A DNA stretch of 64,000 nucleotides from Lysinibacillus sp. FSL W8-0992 (GCF_038008685.1 NZ_JBBOZQ010000001.1:2728001-2792000), one strand, 5' to 3'. Shown: positions 38,246-47,469, counted from the stretch's first letter. Made by a program: numbers and translations. The notes: generated by a model from the letters alone, not told the origin.

Positions 38246-38255
38246 ATTAGAAAAA

Positions 38256-38891
38256 TTAGTCAAATTCATTTTTTAAACGCCAAATCACTTCTAATAGATT
38301 CGTAAACAAATTTATGAAATCTAAATATAGATTTAATGCCATCCCAATGACTTCCTCGTCTGACACATGATGATGTCGAATGCGGTTAAAATCATACACT
38401 GTGAAAAGACTAAACAGTAAGACAGAAATAGCGGCAATAATAAGCCCAATAATATTACTTACTGGTATAAACATAAAAAGAAGCGAAAACACAAGCACGA
38501 CGATAAGCACAGTGAATAAATAGCTTCCCCAATTTGAAATATCTTTATTCATCATCATACCTACAAGTGCTAGTATGACAAAAATAATAACGGTTGCTCC
38601 GAAAACTAATAAAACTAATTGCGGTCCGAGCTGATCAATAAAAAATTGTGTTGTCCAAAATAGTAAAATACCCATTAAAAAGGGGATTGCATACATAATA
38701 GAGTTAGCTAGTTTTAAGCTTCGAACAAAGCAGGCAATGATTAGAAGAATTATACAAAGAATCGAAAGCGGCATTATTACAGTCGATGGTAATAAAGTGG
38801 CGATAAATATTCCTACCACGGTCAATACCCACATAAAGGTAAAGTGTTTTAAAATTTTGTTTAAGTTTTGATTACGGTTAGCGTAAGCCAT
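38256..38891 (-). CDS. Bax inhibitor-1 / YetJ-like membrane protein
   Basis: The 211-residue protein has seven predicted membrane segments. It ends with the BI-1 signature: a TVYDFNRI segment, then EEVIGMALNLYLDFINLFTNLL. The aspartates in these two segments match those forming the pH-sensitive calcium-leak gate in B. subtilis YetJ. A role as a calcium leak channel is inferred from the family. It has its own ribosome binding site (AAAGGAATTT) and is preceded by the 21-bp repeat locus B. The downstream terC gene is read from a separate riboswitch leader. Confidence 0.85.
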   Translation of the reverse strand: MAYANRNQNLNKILKHFTFMWVLTVVGIFIATLLPSTVIMPLSILCIILLIIACFVRSLKLANSIMYAIPFLMGILLFWTTQFFIDQLGPQLVLLVFGATVIIFVILALVGMMMNKDISNWGSYLFTVLIVVLVFSLLFMFIPVSNIIGLIIAAISVLLFSLFTVYDFNRIRHHHVSDEEVIGMALNLYLDFINLFTNLLEVIWRLKNEFD

Positions 38892-38964
38892 TTAAAAATT
38901 CCTTTCTTTTTAAGCTTTCTTAGTCCAATACCCGATTATACTGTAGCAATCGTGATAGAGTAGG

Positions 38965-39048
38965 GCAATCGCCATTAAACAAAGTAAAATCGCCACTAAA
39001 CTAGGAGAAATCGATACTAAACTCGAGCGAATCGCCATTAACTATTAT
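38965..39048 (-). repeat. 21-bp repeat family, locus B: four degenerate units
   Basis: Four consecutive 21-bp units with AATCGCCATTAAAC-type cores (one reads AATCGATACTAAAC) lie between the Bax-inhibitor start and the terC terminator. The repeats read AATCGCC on the plus strand. The period is exact although the sequence has diverged. Confidence 0.85.
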
Positions 39049-39049
39049 A

Positions 39050-39087
39050 AAAAATTCGCCAAGACATTATGTCTAGGCGAATTTTAT
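39050..39087 (-). terminator. Terminator of terC gene
   Basis: AAAATTCGCC pairs with GGCGAATTTT. On the minus strand a T-run follows. The stem contains the ATTCGCC string related to the adjacent 21-bp repeats. Confidence 0.8.
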
Positions 39088-39096
39088 TATAAGCGT

Positions 39097-39855
39097 TTAA
39101 GCTTCCTTCTTTTGGTTTTTTACACCTACTAAGTAGCCACTTAGAGCGATTGCAACTAATACAATCCAGAATGTAGCTTTCCAAAGTGTTGAGTGTGGGA
39201 ATTCATGCGGAATAACCCCTAATTTTTCATGTGCTAAAGTTAAGACAGCTAACTTCACACCAACCCAACCAACGATAAGGAAGGCAGCCGTTTCGAGTGA
39301 CGGGAATTTTTCGAGTACACGTACGAACCAGCGTGCTGCAAATCGCATCATTACGACCCCAATAATACCACCAAGGAACATAACGCCGAATTGACCTGCG
39401 TTAATGCCACCAACATCGAAATTCCCTAAATGTGGTAATGTAACTGCGATCGCAACTGCTGCTAAAATAGAATCTACTGCAAAGGCGATGTCTGCAAGCT
39501 CAACTTTAACAACTGTCATCCAGAAACCAGATTGTTTTTTAGGTTCTTTAATTTCATCTGAGTCCCCTGCAGCTTTCCGTGAATCGTAAATATGCTTAAT
39601 CGACATGAATAGCAAGTAAGCAGCGCCTAAAGCTTGAATTTGCCAAAAATTCACGAGTACAGTAATTAAGAATAAAGCGGCAAAACGGAAAATGAATGCA
39701 CCTACTAATCCGTATAGTAATGCCTTTTGTTGTTGTACTTTTGGTAAATGTTTAACCATTACCGCCATAACGACTGCATTGTCCGCTGCTAAAAGTCCTT
39801 CTAGTACAATTAATACAACTAATACCCATGCGTATTCTAATAAAATGGCTTCCAA
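39097..39855 (-). CDS. TerC family membrane protein, probable manganese exporter
   Basis: The 252-residue protein has about seven membrane segments, with the conserved LEGLLAADNAVVMAVM and LADIAFAVDSILAAVAIA segments. The acidic residues there are the metal ligands of the TerC/YkoY family. Expression is controlled by the yybP-ykoY manganese riboswitch directly upstream (39921-40129). Relatives in B. subtilis export Mn and help load Mn onto secreted enzymes; that role is inferred by family and riboswitch. It is followed by its own terminator and the 21-bp repeat locus B. Confidence 0.92.
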   Translation of the reverse strand: MEAILLEYAWVLVVLIVLEGLLAADNAVVMAVMVKHLPKVQQQKALLYGLVGAFIFRFAALFLITVLVNFWQIQALGAAYLLFMSIKHIYDSRKAAGDSDEIKEPKKQSGFWMTVVKVELADIAFAVDSILAAVAIAVTLPHLGNFDVGGINAGQFGVMFLGGIIGVVMMRFAARWFVRVLEKFPSLETAAFLIVGWVGVKLAVLTLAHEKLGVIPHEFPHSTLWKATFWIVLVAIALSGYLVGVKNQKKEA

Positions 39856-39920
39856 ATGTGTTTCCTCCTTTATTTTGGACAGAAATGAATATAATGCTCT
39901 TTCCTATTTTTAATTTTAGG

Positions 39921-40129
39921 CAAAAGAAAAAGACCCATGCCTAAAAAATAGGCAAAGGTCTTGCTAAGCACAACTATTTGGAAGCTCCAAATAATAATTA
40001 GTACCGAAAATTATCGGTACAGCACTCATCTATTAGATGAGCTTGCTATCACACCCGATGGCAACTGCCATGTAATGACGAATGTGAAATCAGATGTATC
40101 GCTCACATCTGCTAGCTACTCCCCTTTGA
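39921..40129 (-). ncRNA. yybP-ykoY manganese riboswitch
   Basis: Read on the minus strand the leader starts with AAAGGGGAGTAGC, the hallmark of this class. It ends with a terminator in which AGACCTTTGCC pairs with GGCATGGGTCT before TTTTTC. It lies directly ahead of a TerC gene, the usual target. Mn binding is expected to favour read-through. The whole non-coding stretch 39856-40298 is taken up by this element and its promoter. Confidence 0.92.
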
Positions 40130-40166
40130 CAAAAATGTCAAAAGCTATTCAATTCTTCTTACAAAG

Positions 40167-40194
40167 ATTATAGCATGTAGTGAACTAAATGCAA
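40167..40194 (-). promoter_or_regulatory. Promoter of riboswitch-terC transcript
   Basis: On the minus strand TTGCAT is followed after 16 bases by TATAAT, 37 bases before the aptamer. Confidence 0.6.
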
Positions 40195-40298
40195 ATGAAA
40201 AGTAATCTTCTATTTAAAAATTATTTTCCGAATTATTATCACAAGTGGTACTATTGATGTTAAGTGAAATTTTTTAGCAACTTAGAAGGGAGACATAT

Positions 40299-42038
40299 AT
40301 GTATAAAAAGTTTTTTTCATACTACAAACCACATAAACGATTATTCGTTGTCGATTTTTCTAGTGCGATTATTGTAGCAATACTAGAGCTCGCCTTTCCA
40401 TTAGCTGTTCAATGGTTCATTGACAAACTACTGCCTACAGGGGAGTGGAGTATGATTGTCAAAGTAAGTATGTTGCTATTGCTAGTATACGTACTTAGCA
40501 CCGTACTAAACTTTATTGTCAATTATTTAGGGCATAAACTTGGTATAAATATTGAAACCGATATGCGACAAGAACTGTTTAATCATGTCCAGCGCCAATC
40601 ATTCCGTTTCTTTGATAATACGAAAACTGGGCATATTATGAGCAGAATTACAAATGATTTATTTGATATTGGTGAATTTGCCCATCACGGTCCAGAAGAT
40701 TTATTTATTGCTATTATGACGTTTGTGGGTGCTTTCGTTATTATGTTTAATGTCAATCCAACACTTGCATTAATTGCAGCGATTATGGTGCCGTTCTTAA
40801 TGTGGCTTGTAACAGTTAGTAACATTAAGATGAACAATGCATGGAAGACGTTGTACGTTAAAATTGCAGATGTAAACGGTCGTGTGGAGGATAGCGTTTC
40901 AGGTGTGCGCGTTGTGAAATCTTTTACAAATGAAGCGTATGAAATGGAACGTTTTAAGGAGCAAAATGGTTTTTTCCGTTCGGCAAAATTATACGCCTAT
41001 AAGATTATGGCAGGGGCGCATTCGAGTATTTATATGATGACTCGTTTGTTAACGTTAGTTGTCCTAGTAGTAGGAGCCTGGTTAAGCTTTAATGGGAAAT
41101 TATCGTACGGAGGACTTGTAAGCTTTGTATTGTATACAAATGTTCTTATTAAACCAATCGATAAAATTAGTGCGTTGTTAGAACTGTATCCGAAAGGGAT
41201 GGCAGGCTTTAAGCGTTTCCGTGAGTTAATAGAGCAGGAGCCAGAAATTCAGGATCGTGAGGGAGCAAAGCAAGTAACACATTTATGTGGAGACATCTCG
41301 TTTAAAAATGTTGATTTTAATTATGATACGTCAAAAGCTGTTTTACAAGGTATTTCATTTGATGTGCATGCAGGACAAACAATTGCCTTTGTTGGTCCAT
41401 CTGGAGCTGGAAAAACGACAATTTGTTCTTTAATTCCAAGGTTTTATGATGTCACTAAAGGGGCGATTACGATTGATGGCTTGGATGTACGTAATATGAC
41501 ACAAGCCTCTCTACGAGAACAAATTGGCATTGTACAACAAGATGTCTTTTTATTTACAGGGACAATTCGAGAAAATATTGCTTATGGTCGTTTAGGTGCA
41601 AGTGATGAAGACGTTGAAAAAGCAGCTAAAAGGGCGCATTTAGAATCGTTTATTGCAGAGCTTCCAGATGGTTATGAGACACAGATTGGTGAACGTGGCT
41701 TAAAGCTATCTGGTGGGCAAAAGCAACGTATTGCCATTGCACGTATGTTCTTGAAAAATCCACCGATTTTAATTTTGGATGAGGCAACTTCTGCGCTAGA
41801 TACAGAAACGGAAATGATTATTCAACAATCGTTAGCGGAACTTGCTGAAAATCGAACAACACTCATCATTGCGCATCGTCTAGCGACTATCCGTAATGCG
41901 GATCGGGTGCTTGTTGTCACACAAAATGGTATTGAAGAGGATGGTACGTATACGGAACTAGTGGCACAAGACGGTATTTTCGCAAAATTACATCATATTC
42001 AATTTCGTAAAACAGAAATTGAAAAAGTAGTACAATAG
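40299..42038 (+). CDS. ABC transporter, fused permease and ATPase (YgaD/YwjA-like exporter)
   Basis: The 579-residue half-transporter has six membrane segments in residues 15-300, then an ATPase domain. Walker A is GPSGAGKTT near residue 370, the signature is LSGGQKQRIA near residue 478, and Walker B is ILILDEATSALD. The H-loop is IIAHRLATIRNADRV. It would dimerise to export lipids, peptides or drugs. GAAGGGAG precedes the ATG. It is a single gene closed by a strong terminator, divergent from terC. The substrate is unknown. Confidence 0.93.
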   Translation: MYKKFFSYYKPHKRLFVVDFSSAIIVAILELAFPLAVQWFIDKLLPTGEWSMIVKVSMLLLLVYVLSTVLNFIVNYLGHKLGINIETDMRQELFNHVQRQSFRFFDNTKTGHIMSRITNDLFDIGEFAHHGPEDLFIAIMTFVGAFVIMFNVNPTLALIAAIMVPFLMWLVTVSNIKMNNAWKTLYVKIADVNGRVEDSVSGVRVVKSFTNEAYEMERFKEQNGFFRSAKLYAYKIMAGAHSSIYMMTRLLTLVVLVVGAWLSFNGKLSYGGLVSFVLYTNVLIKPIDKISALLELYPKGMAGFKRFRELIEQEPEIQDREGAKQVTHLCGDISFKNVDFNYDTSKAVLQGISFDVHAGQTIAFVGPSGAGKTTICSLIPRFYDVTKGAITIDGLDVRNMTQASLREQIGIVQQDVFLFTGTIRENIAYGRLGASDEDVEKAAKRAHLESFIAELPDGYETQIGERGLKLSGGQKQRIAIARMFLKNPPILILDEATSALDTETEMIIQQSLAELAENRTTLIIAHRLATIRNADRVLVVTQNGIEEDGTYTELVAQDGIFAKLHHIQFRKTEIEKVVQ

Positions 42039-42058
42039 TTTAGATGTTAAACATATTC

Positions 42059-42098
42059 AAAAGGCATCGAGTAAATCAATACTCGATGCCTTTGTTTT
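42059..42098. terminator. Terminator of ABC exporter gene (bidirectional)
   Basis: AAAGGCATCGAGTA pairs with TACTCGATGCCTTT around six bases, followed by GTTTT. It separates the exporter from the convergent germination operon. Confidence 0.88.
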
Positions 42099-42108
42099 AA
42101 TTTACTTG

Positions 42109-43266
42109 CTATTTTGTAATTGTTTCAATAAAAGATTCCCTACCAGGGTTTACTTTGATTACTGTTATTTTTATGTTGCGAATAGAATCTTCCGTTAAGT
42201 CGATTTTACCGTTATTCTCTAATTTTTTCCATGTTTTAACATCTTTACGATATAGCTGTTCAGATAAACGGTAAATATCTGTATTCAATGCTAACGATTC
42301 CTTAAATGTTTCCCTTACTTCTTTTTCTACCTGTTTTTTGACCAATTGACGAATTTCTTTGGTCGTAATTTCTTCTGTAATACCAAGAACGTTAGCCTCC
42401 ATTTTTATTTCGATATCAAATTGTACATTTTCGTTTTTTACGACTGGAGAAATATGAACTTTTAAATGATCTAATGTAACGGTTACGAATTGTTTATTCG
42501 CTCCAATTTGCCCGGTTATTTCACTGCGTATTGTTTCATTGGTCATCCATTTAATACCATTTGCGTTTTCTTCGGTGAGAAATCCTTTTAATCCTTCTTT
42601 AGATAGTAGTGTAATACCTTTTATTTCCACTGATTCCGACTGTCCTTTGGAAGATACCCATCCTTTATCAATTGATACTAATGGAAGATAAACTTCATGA
42701 CTTGGCTCATTTAGACCGATCACTAATTTTCGTAAGTTAATCGGTGCGACAAAAGATTCTTGTTTAAAAGAATTTAACGGATCACCGAGTTTAGATAATG
42801 TAAGAGCCTTATTATTTATCGGTGTAACTACAAGTAAATCATCGAGTGGCTCTTTTGTGCCATAAACCCAAATTTGATATCGTGTTTCACGATAACGAGT
42901 TAAAAAATCGAGCACTTGATTTACCTTGTTGTTCTTCATTACTTCTTCTGAAAGTATAATATAGGTGATATGTCCCCAAAACGCTTTTTGATCAATGGAA
43001 TGATATAAATCGAAAAGAGAATCTTCAATTGTTTTACCTTTTGCATGTCCAATTTCAGCCTGTTGAGCTTGCGGATTATTTGGCTGTTCGGATTTGGCTA
43101 TATTGGCAAAATCAATAATTTGCATGTAAGTTTCATAATTGCCATCTTTATAATCTATACCAAGCGCATGGACATAGTACATTCTTTGTGGTTCAGTGAC
43201 ATCCCAACACCCTGATAACAGTGTAGTGAATACTAACAACATTATACTGAGTATTTTTTTATTCAT
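42109..43266 (-). CDS. Spore germination lipoprotein, Ger(x)C family
   Basis: This is the C subunit of a nutrient germinant receptor, a lipoprotein on the outer face of the spore inner membrane. The 385-residue protein starts MNKKILSIMLLV and has the lipobox LLSGC, followed by WDVTEPQ, the standard Ger(x)C N-terminus. The length fits the family (about 370-400). ATG 43266 follows GTGAGGA and overlaps the GerA-type stop by 8 bases. It is the last gene of the three-gene operon. Confidence 0.92.
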   Translation of the reverse strand: MNKKILSIMLLVFTTLLSGCWDVTEPQRMYYVHALGIDYKDGNYETYMQIIDFANIAKSEQPNNPQAQQAEIGHAKGKTIEDSLFDLYHSIDQKAFWGHITYIILSEEVMKNNKVNQVLDFLTRYRETRYQIWVYGTKEPLDDLLVVTPINNKALTLSKLGDPLNSFKQESFVAPINLRKLVIGLNEPSHEVYLPLVSIDKGWVSSKGQSESVEIKGITLLSKEGLKGFLTEENANGIKWMTNETIRSEITGQIGANKQFVTVTLDHLKVHISPVVKNENVQFDIEIKMEANVLGITEEITTKEIRQLVKKQVEKEVRETFKESLALNTDIYRLSEQLYRKDVKTWKKLENNGKIDLTEDSIRNIKITVIKVNPGRESFIETITK

Positions 43267-44716
43267 TTTTATCCTCACTCGTACGGGTTTGATCTTGTGG
43301 TGCAATATAGTTTGGACGCTTGGTATAACCTTTTGGTGATAAGCGTAACAGTGTTTTTTTAATGGTTGACCAATCTAAATCAGCGCCAATTTGCATATAA
43401 GAGTTACCGAATATTCTAATATTACATAAGTAAAGAAGGGTTACGTATAGTGAAATAAAAAAGCCGAATAAACCAAAAAAGCCGCTTAATAAAATGAAGC
43501 CAACGCGGAAAATACTGATTGTCGTAACGAGCGATTGATTAACGAGTGTAAAGGAAGCAATGGTAGAAACGGCAATAATTACAATCATTTCTGGACTTGT
43601 AACACCTGCACGTATTGCTGCATCGCCAATAATTAAACCACCAACGACACTTATCGTTCCACCGATTACAGATGGTAGACGTAAGCCTGCTTCTCTAAAC
43701 AGCTCAAACATTAATAGCATCAATAGCATTTCAAGCGAAGAGGGGAAGGGTAGGCCGGTTCGACCTTGGACAACAGTTGCTAAAAGCAATAAAGGTAATT
43801 GATTTTGGTGATAGGTTGTTAAAGCAAGCCAAAAAGCAGGTAACAGTAGGCCGATAAAAATTCCAGATATACGTAGTAAACGTTCAAGTGAACTAAAAAC
43901 AATCGGGTATTCATTATCTTCCCCTGACTTTAACAGTAAAAATAAATTAACAGGTGTAATGACAGCATAAGCTACGCCATCTACAAAAATTAAAAAACGT
44001 CCTCGTATCAATGATTGAATTGCAAAATCTGGCCGTCCTGTATAATCAGTTTTTGGGAAAAACCTTGTATTTTTGTTTACACGCTCCATTAGTAAATCAC
44101 CGCTAAATACAATATCCGTATCGACTGATTGTAATTGTACTTTTATACTATTTAAAATTTCCAAGTTCGCAATGTCGCCAAAATAAAGTATAGCAACGGT
44201 TGTCTTTGAGCGTTTCCCAAGTTCCATTTTTTCTACACATAAGGAATTCGTAGGTAGTCGTTTTCGTATTAATGCAATATTGACCGAGATATCTTCAATA
44301 AAATTATCTCTAGGTCCTTTAACGAGTACTTCCATCCTAGTTTCTTCAGGATTACGATTAGGCTTTCTGGCAATATTACTGGCATAAAGCAGATCATCCG
44401 TTTCAAAAAAAAGAAGTAAATGGCCATTATAAATAAGTGTAATGGCTTCTGACTGGTCTGTTACTTGTTGTAGGCCAGGGATGTGTAACTGTTTATTAAT
44501 AGCATCTTGTAGTGATGCGTCCTTTAAATTATCAAAAAGAGCTTGAACACGCATGACAATGACATCATTGAGAAGTTGTTGATCAATCATCGCCTCACAG
44601 ATGACAAATTGTACTTTATGTTGCTGGAATGCATATTCTTGAAAATGAACATCAACAGACTTTTCAAATAACTGCTTTAAGGTTGATAAAACTAAGGGCT
44701 TTTCTGTTGAAGGCAT
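43259..44716 (-). CDS. Spore germination protein, GerA (A subunit) family
   Basis: This is the A subunit of a germinant receptor. The 485-residue protein has a large N-terminal cytoplasmic region (residues 1-250) with the GRPDFAIQSLIRGRFLIFVDG segment. At least five membrane helices follow, with PFPSSLEMLLMLLMFELFREAGLRLP as the family hallmark. The start ATG overlaps the TGA of the upstream B-subunit gene (TGATG), giving translational coupling. The operon order is B-A-C rather than the usual A-B-C. The germinant cannot be predicted. Confidence 0.93.
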   Translation of the reverse strand: MPSTEKPLVLSTLKQLFEKSVDVHFQEYAFQQHKVQFVICEAMIDQQLLNDVIVMRVQALFDNLKDASLQDAINKQLHIPGLQQVTDQSEAITLIYNGHLLLFFETDDLLYASNIARKPNRNPEETRMEVLVKGPRDNFIEDISVNIALIRKRLPTNSLCVEKMELGKRSKTTVAILYFGDIANLEILNSIKVQLQSVDTDIVFSGDLLMERVNKNTRFFPKTDYTGRPDFAIQSLIRGRFLIFVDGVAYAVITPVNLFLLLKSGEDNEYPIVFSSLERLLRISGIFIGLLLPAFWLALTTYHQNQLPLLLLATVVQGRTGLPFPSSLEMLLMLLMFELFREAGLRLPSVIGGTISVVGGLIIGDAAIRAGVTSPEMIVIIAVSTIASFTLVNQSLVTTISIFRVGFILLSGFFGLFGFFISLYVTLLYLCNIRIFGNSYMQIGADLDWSTIKKTLLRLSPKGYTKRPNYIAPQDQTRTSEDKNE

Positions 44717-45840
44717 CAAGTGTCACCACTTTCCGTGTCTTGGGTATCGGCTTTAGATTTTTTTCCTTTCTTTCCTGACATGAAAGCTACAATCATTAAA
44801 AATATGGATAGTAAGAAAAAGAAAATAAATGTACCTGCTAACATATAATTTCCTTTAAGTTGTAGAAATATGTGTTCATTTAATAACATTAGTGGTAGAC
44901 ATATAAAAAAGAATGGAAGTGCAATGAATTTCCAAATACGTCGGTGATCTCCTGCCATGCCCAATAAATCTGTAACAATATATAAAATAAATCCGACTCG
45001 AATAAATGTGCCAGTTAACCATTGATAAATTGAAAGAAAGTCTAGATGCTCCACATAGCGTCCTATTGTTACTAAGCCCCATTCTTCGTAAGCCGGATAG
45101 CGTTGTTTTGAGGCCTCTGCTGGTCCAAACTCTGTAATGGCACCAACGAGGGGACCCATTGTTAGCCCTGCTAAAATTAGGAGTATAATGGCAAAGTGAT
45201 GCCAACGCATACGATCTTTAATTTGGTGTTGTATGAGTAAAAATAATATTAATTCCGAAAATCCCGAGGCGGGGTAGATGAGCCCCTGTAAAACAGGCGT
45301 AAATCCATGTTCAAAAAAAGGACGTAGTAGGTCATAGTCCTTAACTTGTAAGTTTGTAAAGGCAACAAAAAATCCAAAAACGACTACAGCTAATAAAACG
45401 AATACATTGACGATGACGATCGTTTGTAAACTTGTCGTAACAAGTAGGATACAAAGAACGACGTATATAGCAAGCAAGATTAACCTTGGCGTTCTAGGTA
45501 AAAAAGTGGTATTTACCCACTGTAAGGTTTCAATCATTGTAAAGGCCGCAATAATGATAAGATAAATTGCAATAGTATAAATCACGATTTTAGAACCGAT
45601 TTTTCCGATTTTTTGTGGTAGCCAATCTTTTAAAGGCTCTTGATTCGATTTTCTATGAATATAAACTAAAAGAAAGAGCCAAGGAAACATTAAAATCGAT
45701 GTAAAAATTACAGATAGCCAGCTATCTCTTTCTGCAGTTTCCAATAACGGAGGCATAATTGTAACGTGATTTTTTAAGCCAATAACGGTCATTGCTAGGA
45801 AGACAACATGTAAAATACTAATTGATCCTACACCTTTCAT
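44716..45840 (-). CDS. Spore germination permease, GerB (B subunit) family
   Basis: This is the B subunit of a germinant receptor, an APC-superfamily transporter-like protein with ten membrane segments over 374 residues. MKGVGSISILHVVFLAMTVIG at the start and the conserved YPASGFSELILFLL segment support the spore-permease family. ATG 45840 is chosen with AGAGGG upstream; ten more codons are open but unneeded. The C-terminus is lysine-rich (GKKGKKSK). It is the first gene of the operon, with a forespore-type promoter not clearly seen. Confidence 0.92.
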   Translation of the reverse strand: MKGVGSISILHVVFLAMTVIGLKNHVTIMPPLLETAERDSWLSVIFTSILMFPWLFLLVYIHRKSNQEPLKDWLPQKIGKIGSKIVIYTIAIYLIIIAAFTMIETLQWVNTTFLPRTPRLILLAIYVVLCILLVTTSLQTIVIVNVFVLLAVVVFGFFVAFTNLQVKDYDLLRPFFEHGFTPVLQGLIYPASGFSELILFLLIQHQIKDRMRWHHFAIILLILAGLTMGPLVGAITEFGPAEASKQRYPAYEEWGLVTIGRYVEHLDFLSIYQWLTGTFIRVGFILYIVTDLLGMAGDHRRIWKFIALPFFFICLPLMLLNEHIFLQLKGNYMLAGTFIFFFLLSIFLMIVAFMSGKKGKKSKADTQDTESGDT

Positions 45841-45907
45841 TTGAAAACCCTCTAACATGTTTTGATACAAGTTAGCTTTGACAAAAAGTTGAAAGATTAT
45901 AAGTCAT

Positions 45908-45942
45908 AAAAAAGCACTATCTCACATTAAATGAGATAGTGC
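45908..45942 (-). terminator. Terminator of sigV-rsiV
   Basis: GCACTATCTCA pairs with TGAGATAGTGC. On the minus strand TTTTTT follows, right after the rsiV stop. Confidence 0.88.
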
Positions 45943-45948
45943 CTGCGA

Positions 45949-46839
45949 TTAATGAATATATTTATTACTTACAAGACTATTTTGAAGAACGTCTGTTGGA
46001 ATTTCAAATTCCACTACACCCATATAGCCAGGTGCTACTTCATATTTATCGAATGAAATAACGAGTTTTCCTTTTTCAGAAATGTAGAATTGTTGTTCCT
46101 TATTGATCGTAGTAAACACTTCCATTAAATCTTCATCAGGCAAGCCCGCTCCTTTAATCCAATACACTTTATCTTCGTTTGTTGCAGCAATTTGTTCACG
46201 CATTTGTTCTTTAATATTCTCACTAATAGCATGAATATAGCTATCATCTTTAAATAGACTTGGCAGCGTAATTAAAATTTCGTTTTGTTTATCAATCGTA
46301 TCATAGTGCATAACGGTAGATGATGATCCTACTGTATTGACAATATAACGTCCTATCGATAAAATCTGGTCGTTATCCGTTTTAATTTCATAGCCGCTAT
46401 CTATTCCATAGTGACCACCGCCATTTGCTTTCAAATCGCCAACTTCTGCAATAAAGTCATCATAAAGTGCTTTTCCTTCTGAACGATATTTTTCATTTAA
46501 AGCATTTGCAAGATCTGTATTTTCTAAATGTTCAATAGAAGGTACTTTAATAGTAGCGTCATATGTGTCATCAGCTACTTCATATTCTGTCCATGTCAGT
46601 ACTTTTATGACACTCCCTACTACAGGAATATCAGACAATGTACGTGCCATTGCAGGGCTAATATTTAAACTAGCTGTAAATAGCATAGCAGCTGCCGCTG
46701 TTCCAAGTAACCATTGCGGTCCTCGATTTTTTTTCTTCCTTTTTCCTTGTTTTAGTGCACTTTCAACTACAAAGTCAAGCTCTTTTGGTATTGGAACGTC
46801 ATTATAATGTTTTTTTAACTCTTCTAATTTTTTATCCAT
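45949..46839 (-). CDS. rsiV: Anti-sigma factor, RsiV-like (DUF3298)
   Basis: The 296-residue protein has a cytoplasmic N-terminus (MDKKLEELKKHYNDVPIPKELD), one membrane span (about residues 38-60) and an external DUF4163/DUF3298 region. In B. subtilis RsiV the external domain binds lysozyme, which triggers proteolysis and frees SigV. The start overlaps the sigV end by eight bases, the usual sigma/anti-sigma coupling. GGGAGAA precedes the ATG. Assignment as RsiV rests on domain layout and neighbour; other DUF3298 anti-sigma factors exist. No oatA gene follows, unlike in B. subtilis. Confidence 0.82.
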   Translation of the reverse strand: MDKKLEELKKHYNDVPIPKELDFVVESALKQGKRKKKNRGPQWLLGTAAAAMLFTASLNISPAMARTLSDIPVVGSVIKVLTWTEYEVADDTYDATIKVPSIEHLENTDLANALNEKYRSEGKALYDDFIAEVGDLKANGGGHYGIDSGYEIKTDNDQILSIGRYIVNTVGSSSTVMHYDTIDKQNEILITLPSLFKDDSYIHAISENIKEQMREQIAATNEDKVYWIKGAGLPDEDLMEVFTTINKEQQFYISEKGKLVISFDKYEVAPGYMGVVEFEIPTDVLQNSLVSNKYIH

Positions 46840-47356
46840 GTGCTGTTTCTCCCTTCCCATCTTGGAGTTGTATTTTTAACAGTTTTAAAGCTTTATATAG
46901 GCGTGATTTAGCTGTGCTTAGCTTTATGTCCAGTATGTTGGCAACATCAGCTAACTTTAAATCTTCGAAATAATGTAAAATCACGACTTCACGGTACATT
47001 TGAGGTAATTCCTCTAAAGCATGCTCTAAATCGATGTTCTCGTAAATATCTTCTTGAGCAGGAGTTAAATATTGTAAAGTGTTATCATCCGTCACTTGTA
47101 AGCGATTATGCTTGCGCAAAAAATCAATGGCTGTACGTACAACAATTTTGTAAAACCAGCTTTTCATGTAATCCACATGCTCTAATCGATCGAGAGAAAG
47201 CATGGCTTTTTGAATACTGTCTTGTACTATATCAAGTGCATCCTGCTCATTTTTCGTATAGCTATAGGCAAGCAAATAAAATCGTTCTTTCTGTTCACGA
47301 ATTAACTGGACAAACACCTCTTCATGTTGAAATGCATTTCTTGTTTTCATGTCCAA
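46832..47356 (-). CDS. sigV: ECF RNA polymerase sigma factor, SigV-like
   Basis: The 174-residue protein has sigma region 2 (LLAYSYTKNEQDALDIVQDSIQKA) and region 4 with a helix-turn-helix (LKLADVANILDIKLSTAKSRLYKALK). It aligns well with B. subtilis SigV, with VDYMKSWFYKIVVRTAIDFLRK in the same place. The start is TTG 47356 or ATG 47350, both after AAAGGAG. A possible ECF-type promoter lies upstream, consistent with autoregulation. It should direct envelope-stress genes for lysozyme resistance; those targets are not in the visible neighbourhood. Confidence 0.85.
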   Translation of the reverse strand: MDMKTRNAFQHEEVFVQLIREQKERFYLLAYSYTKNEQDALDIVQDSIQKAMLSLDRLEHVDYMKSWFYKIVVRTAIDFLRKHNRLQVTDDNTLQYLTPAQEDIYENIDLEHALEELPQMYREVVILHYFEDLKLADVANILDIKLSTAKSRLYKALKLLKIQLQDGKGETAHG

Positions 47357-47398
47357 AGAAGCTCCTTTTTAACATTTTCAATTTGTATACAACTACTA

Positions 47399-47426
47399 GA
47401 CGTATGAAAGTGGGGAAAAAGTTGAA
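47399..47426 (-). promoter_or_regulatory. Possible ECF-type promoter of sigV
   Basis: On the minus strand TTCAACTTTTT is followed by CGTC 18 bases after the AAC. The B. subtilis SigV/SigM class is AAC then 16-17 bases then CGTC, so the spacing is slightly long. Confidence 0.35.
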
Positions 47427-47432
47427 GCAATG

Positions 47433-47462
47433 AAAAAAAACTTACCTCATAATAGAGGTAAG
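47433..47462 (-). terminator. Terminator of TauE-like gene
   Basis: CTTACCTC pairs with GAGGTAAG. On the minus strand an eight-base T-run follows. Confidence 0.88.
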
Positions 47463-47469
47463 AATTGTT

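Noticed and set aside
44876..45205. 109-residue frame within the GerB-type gene
   Set aside because: It is a same-strand shifted shadow of the spore permease gene with no signals of its own.
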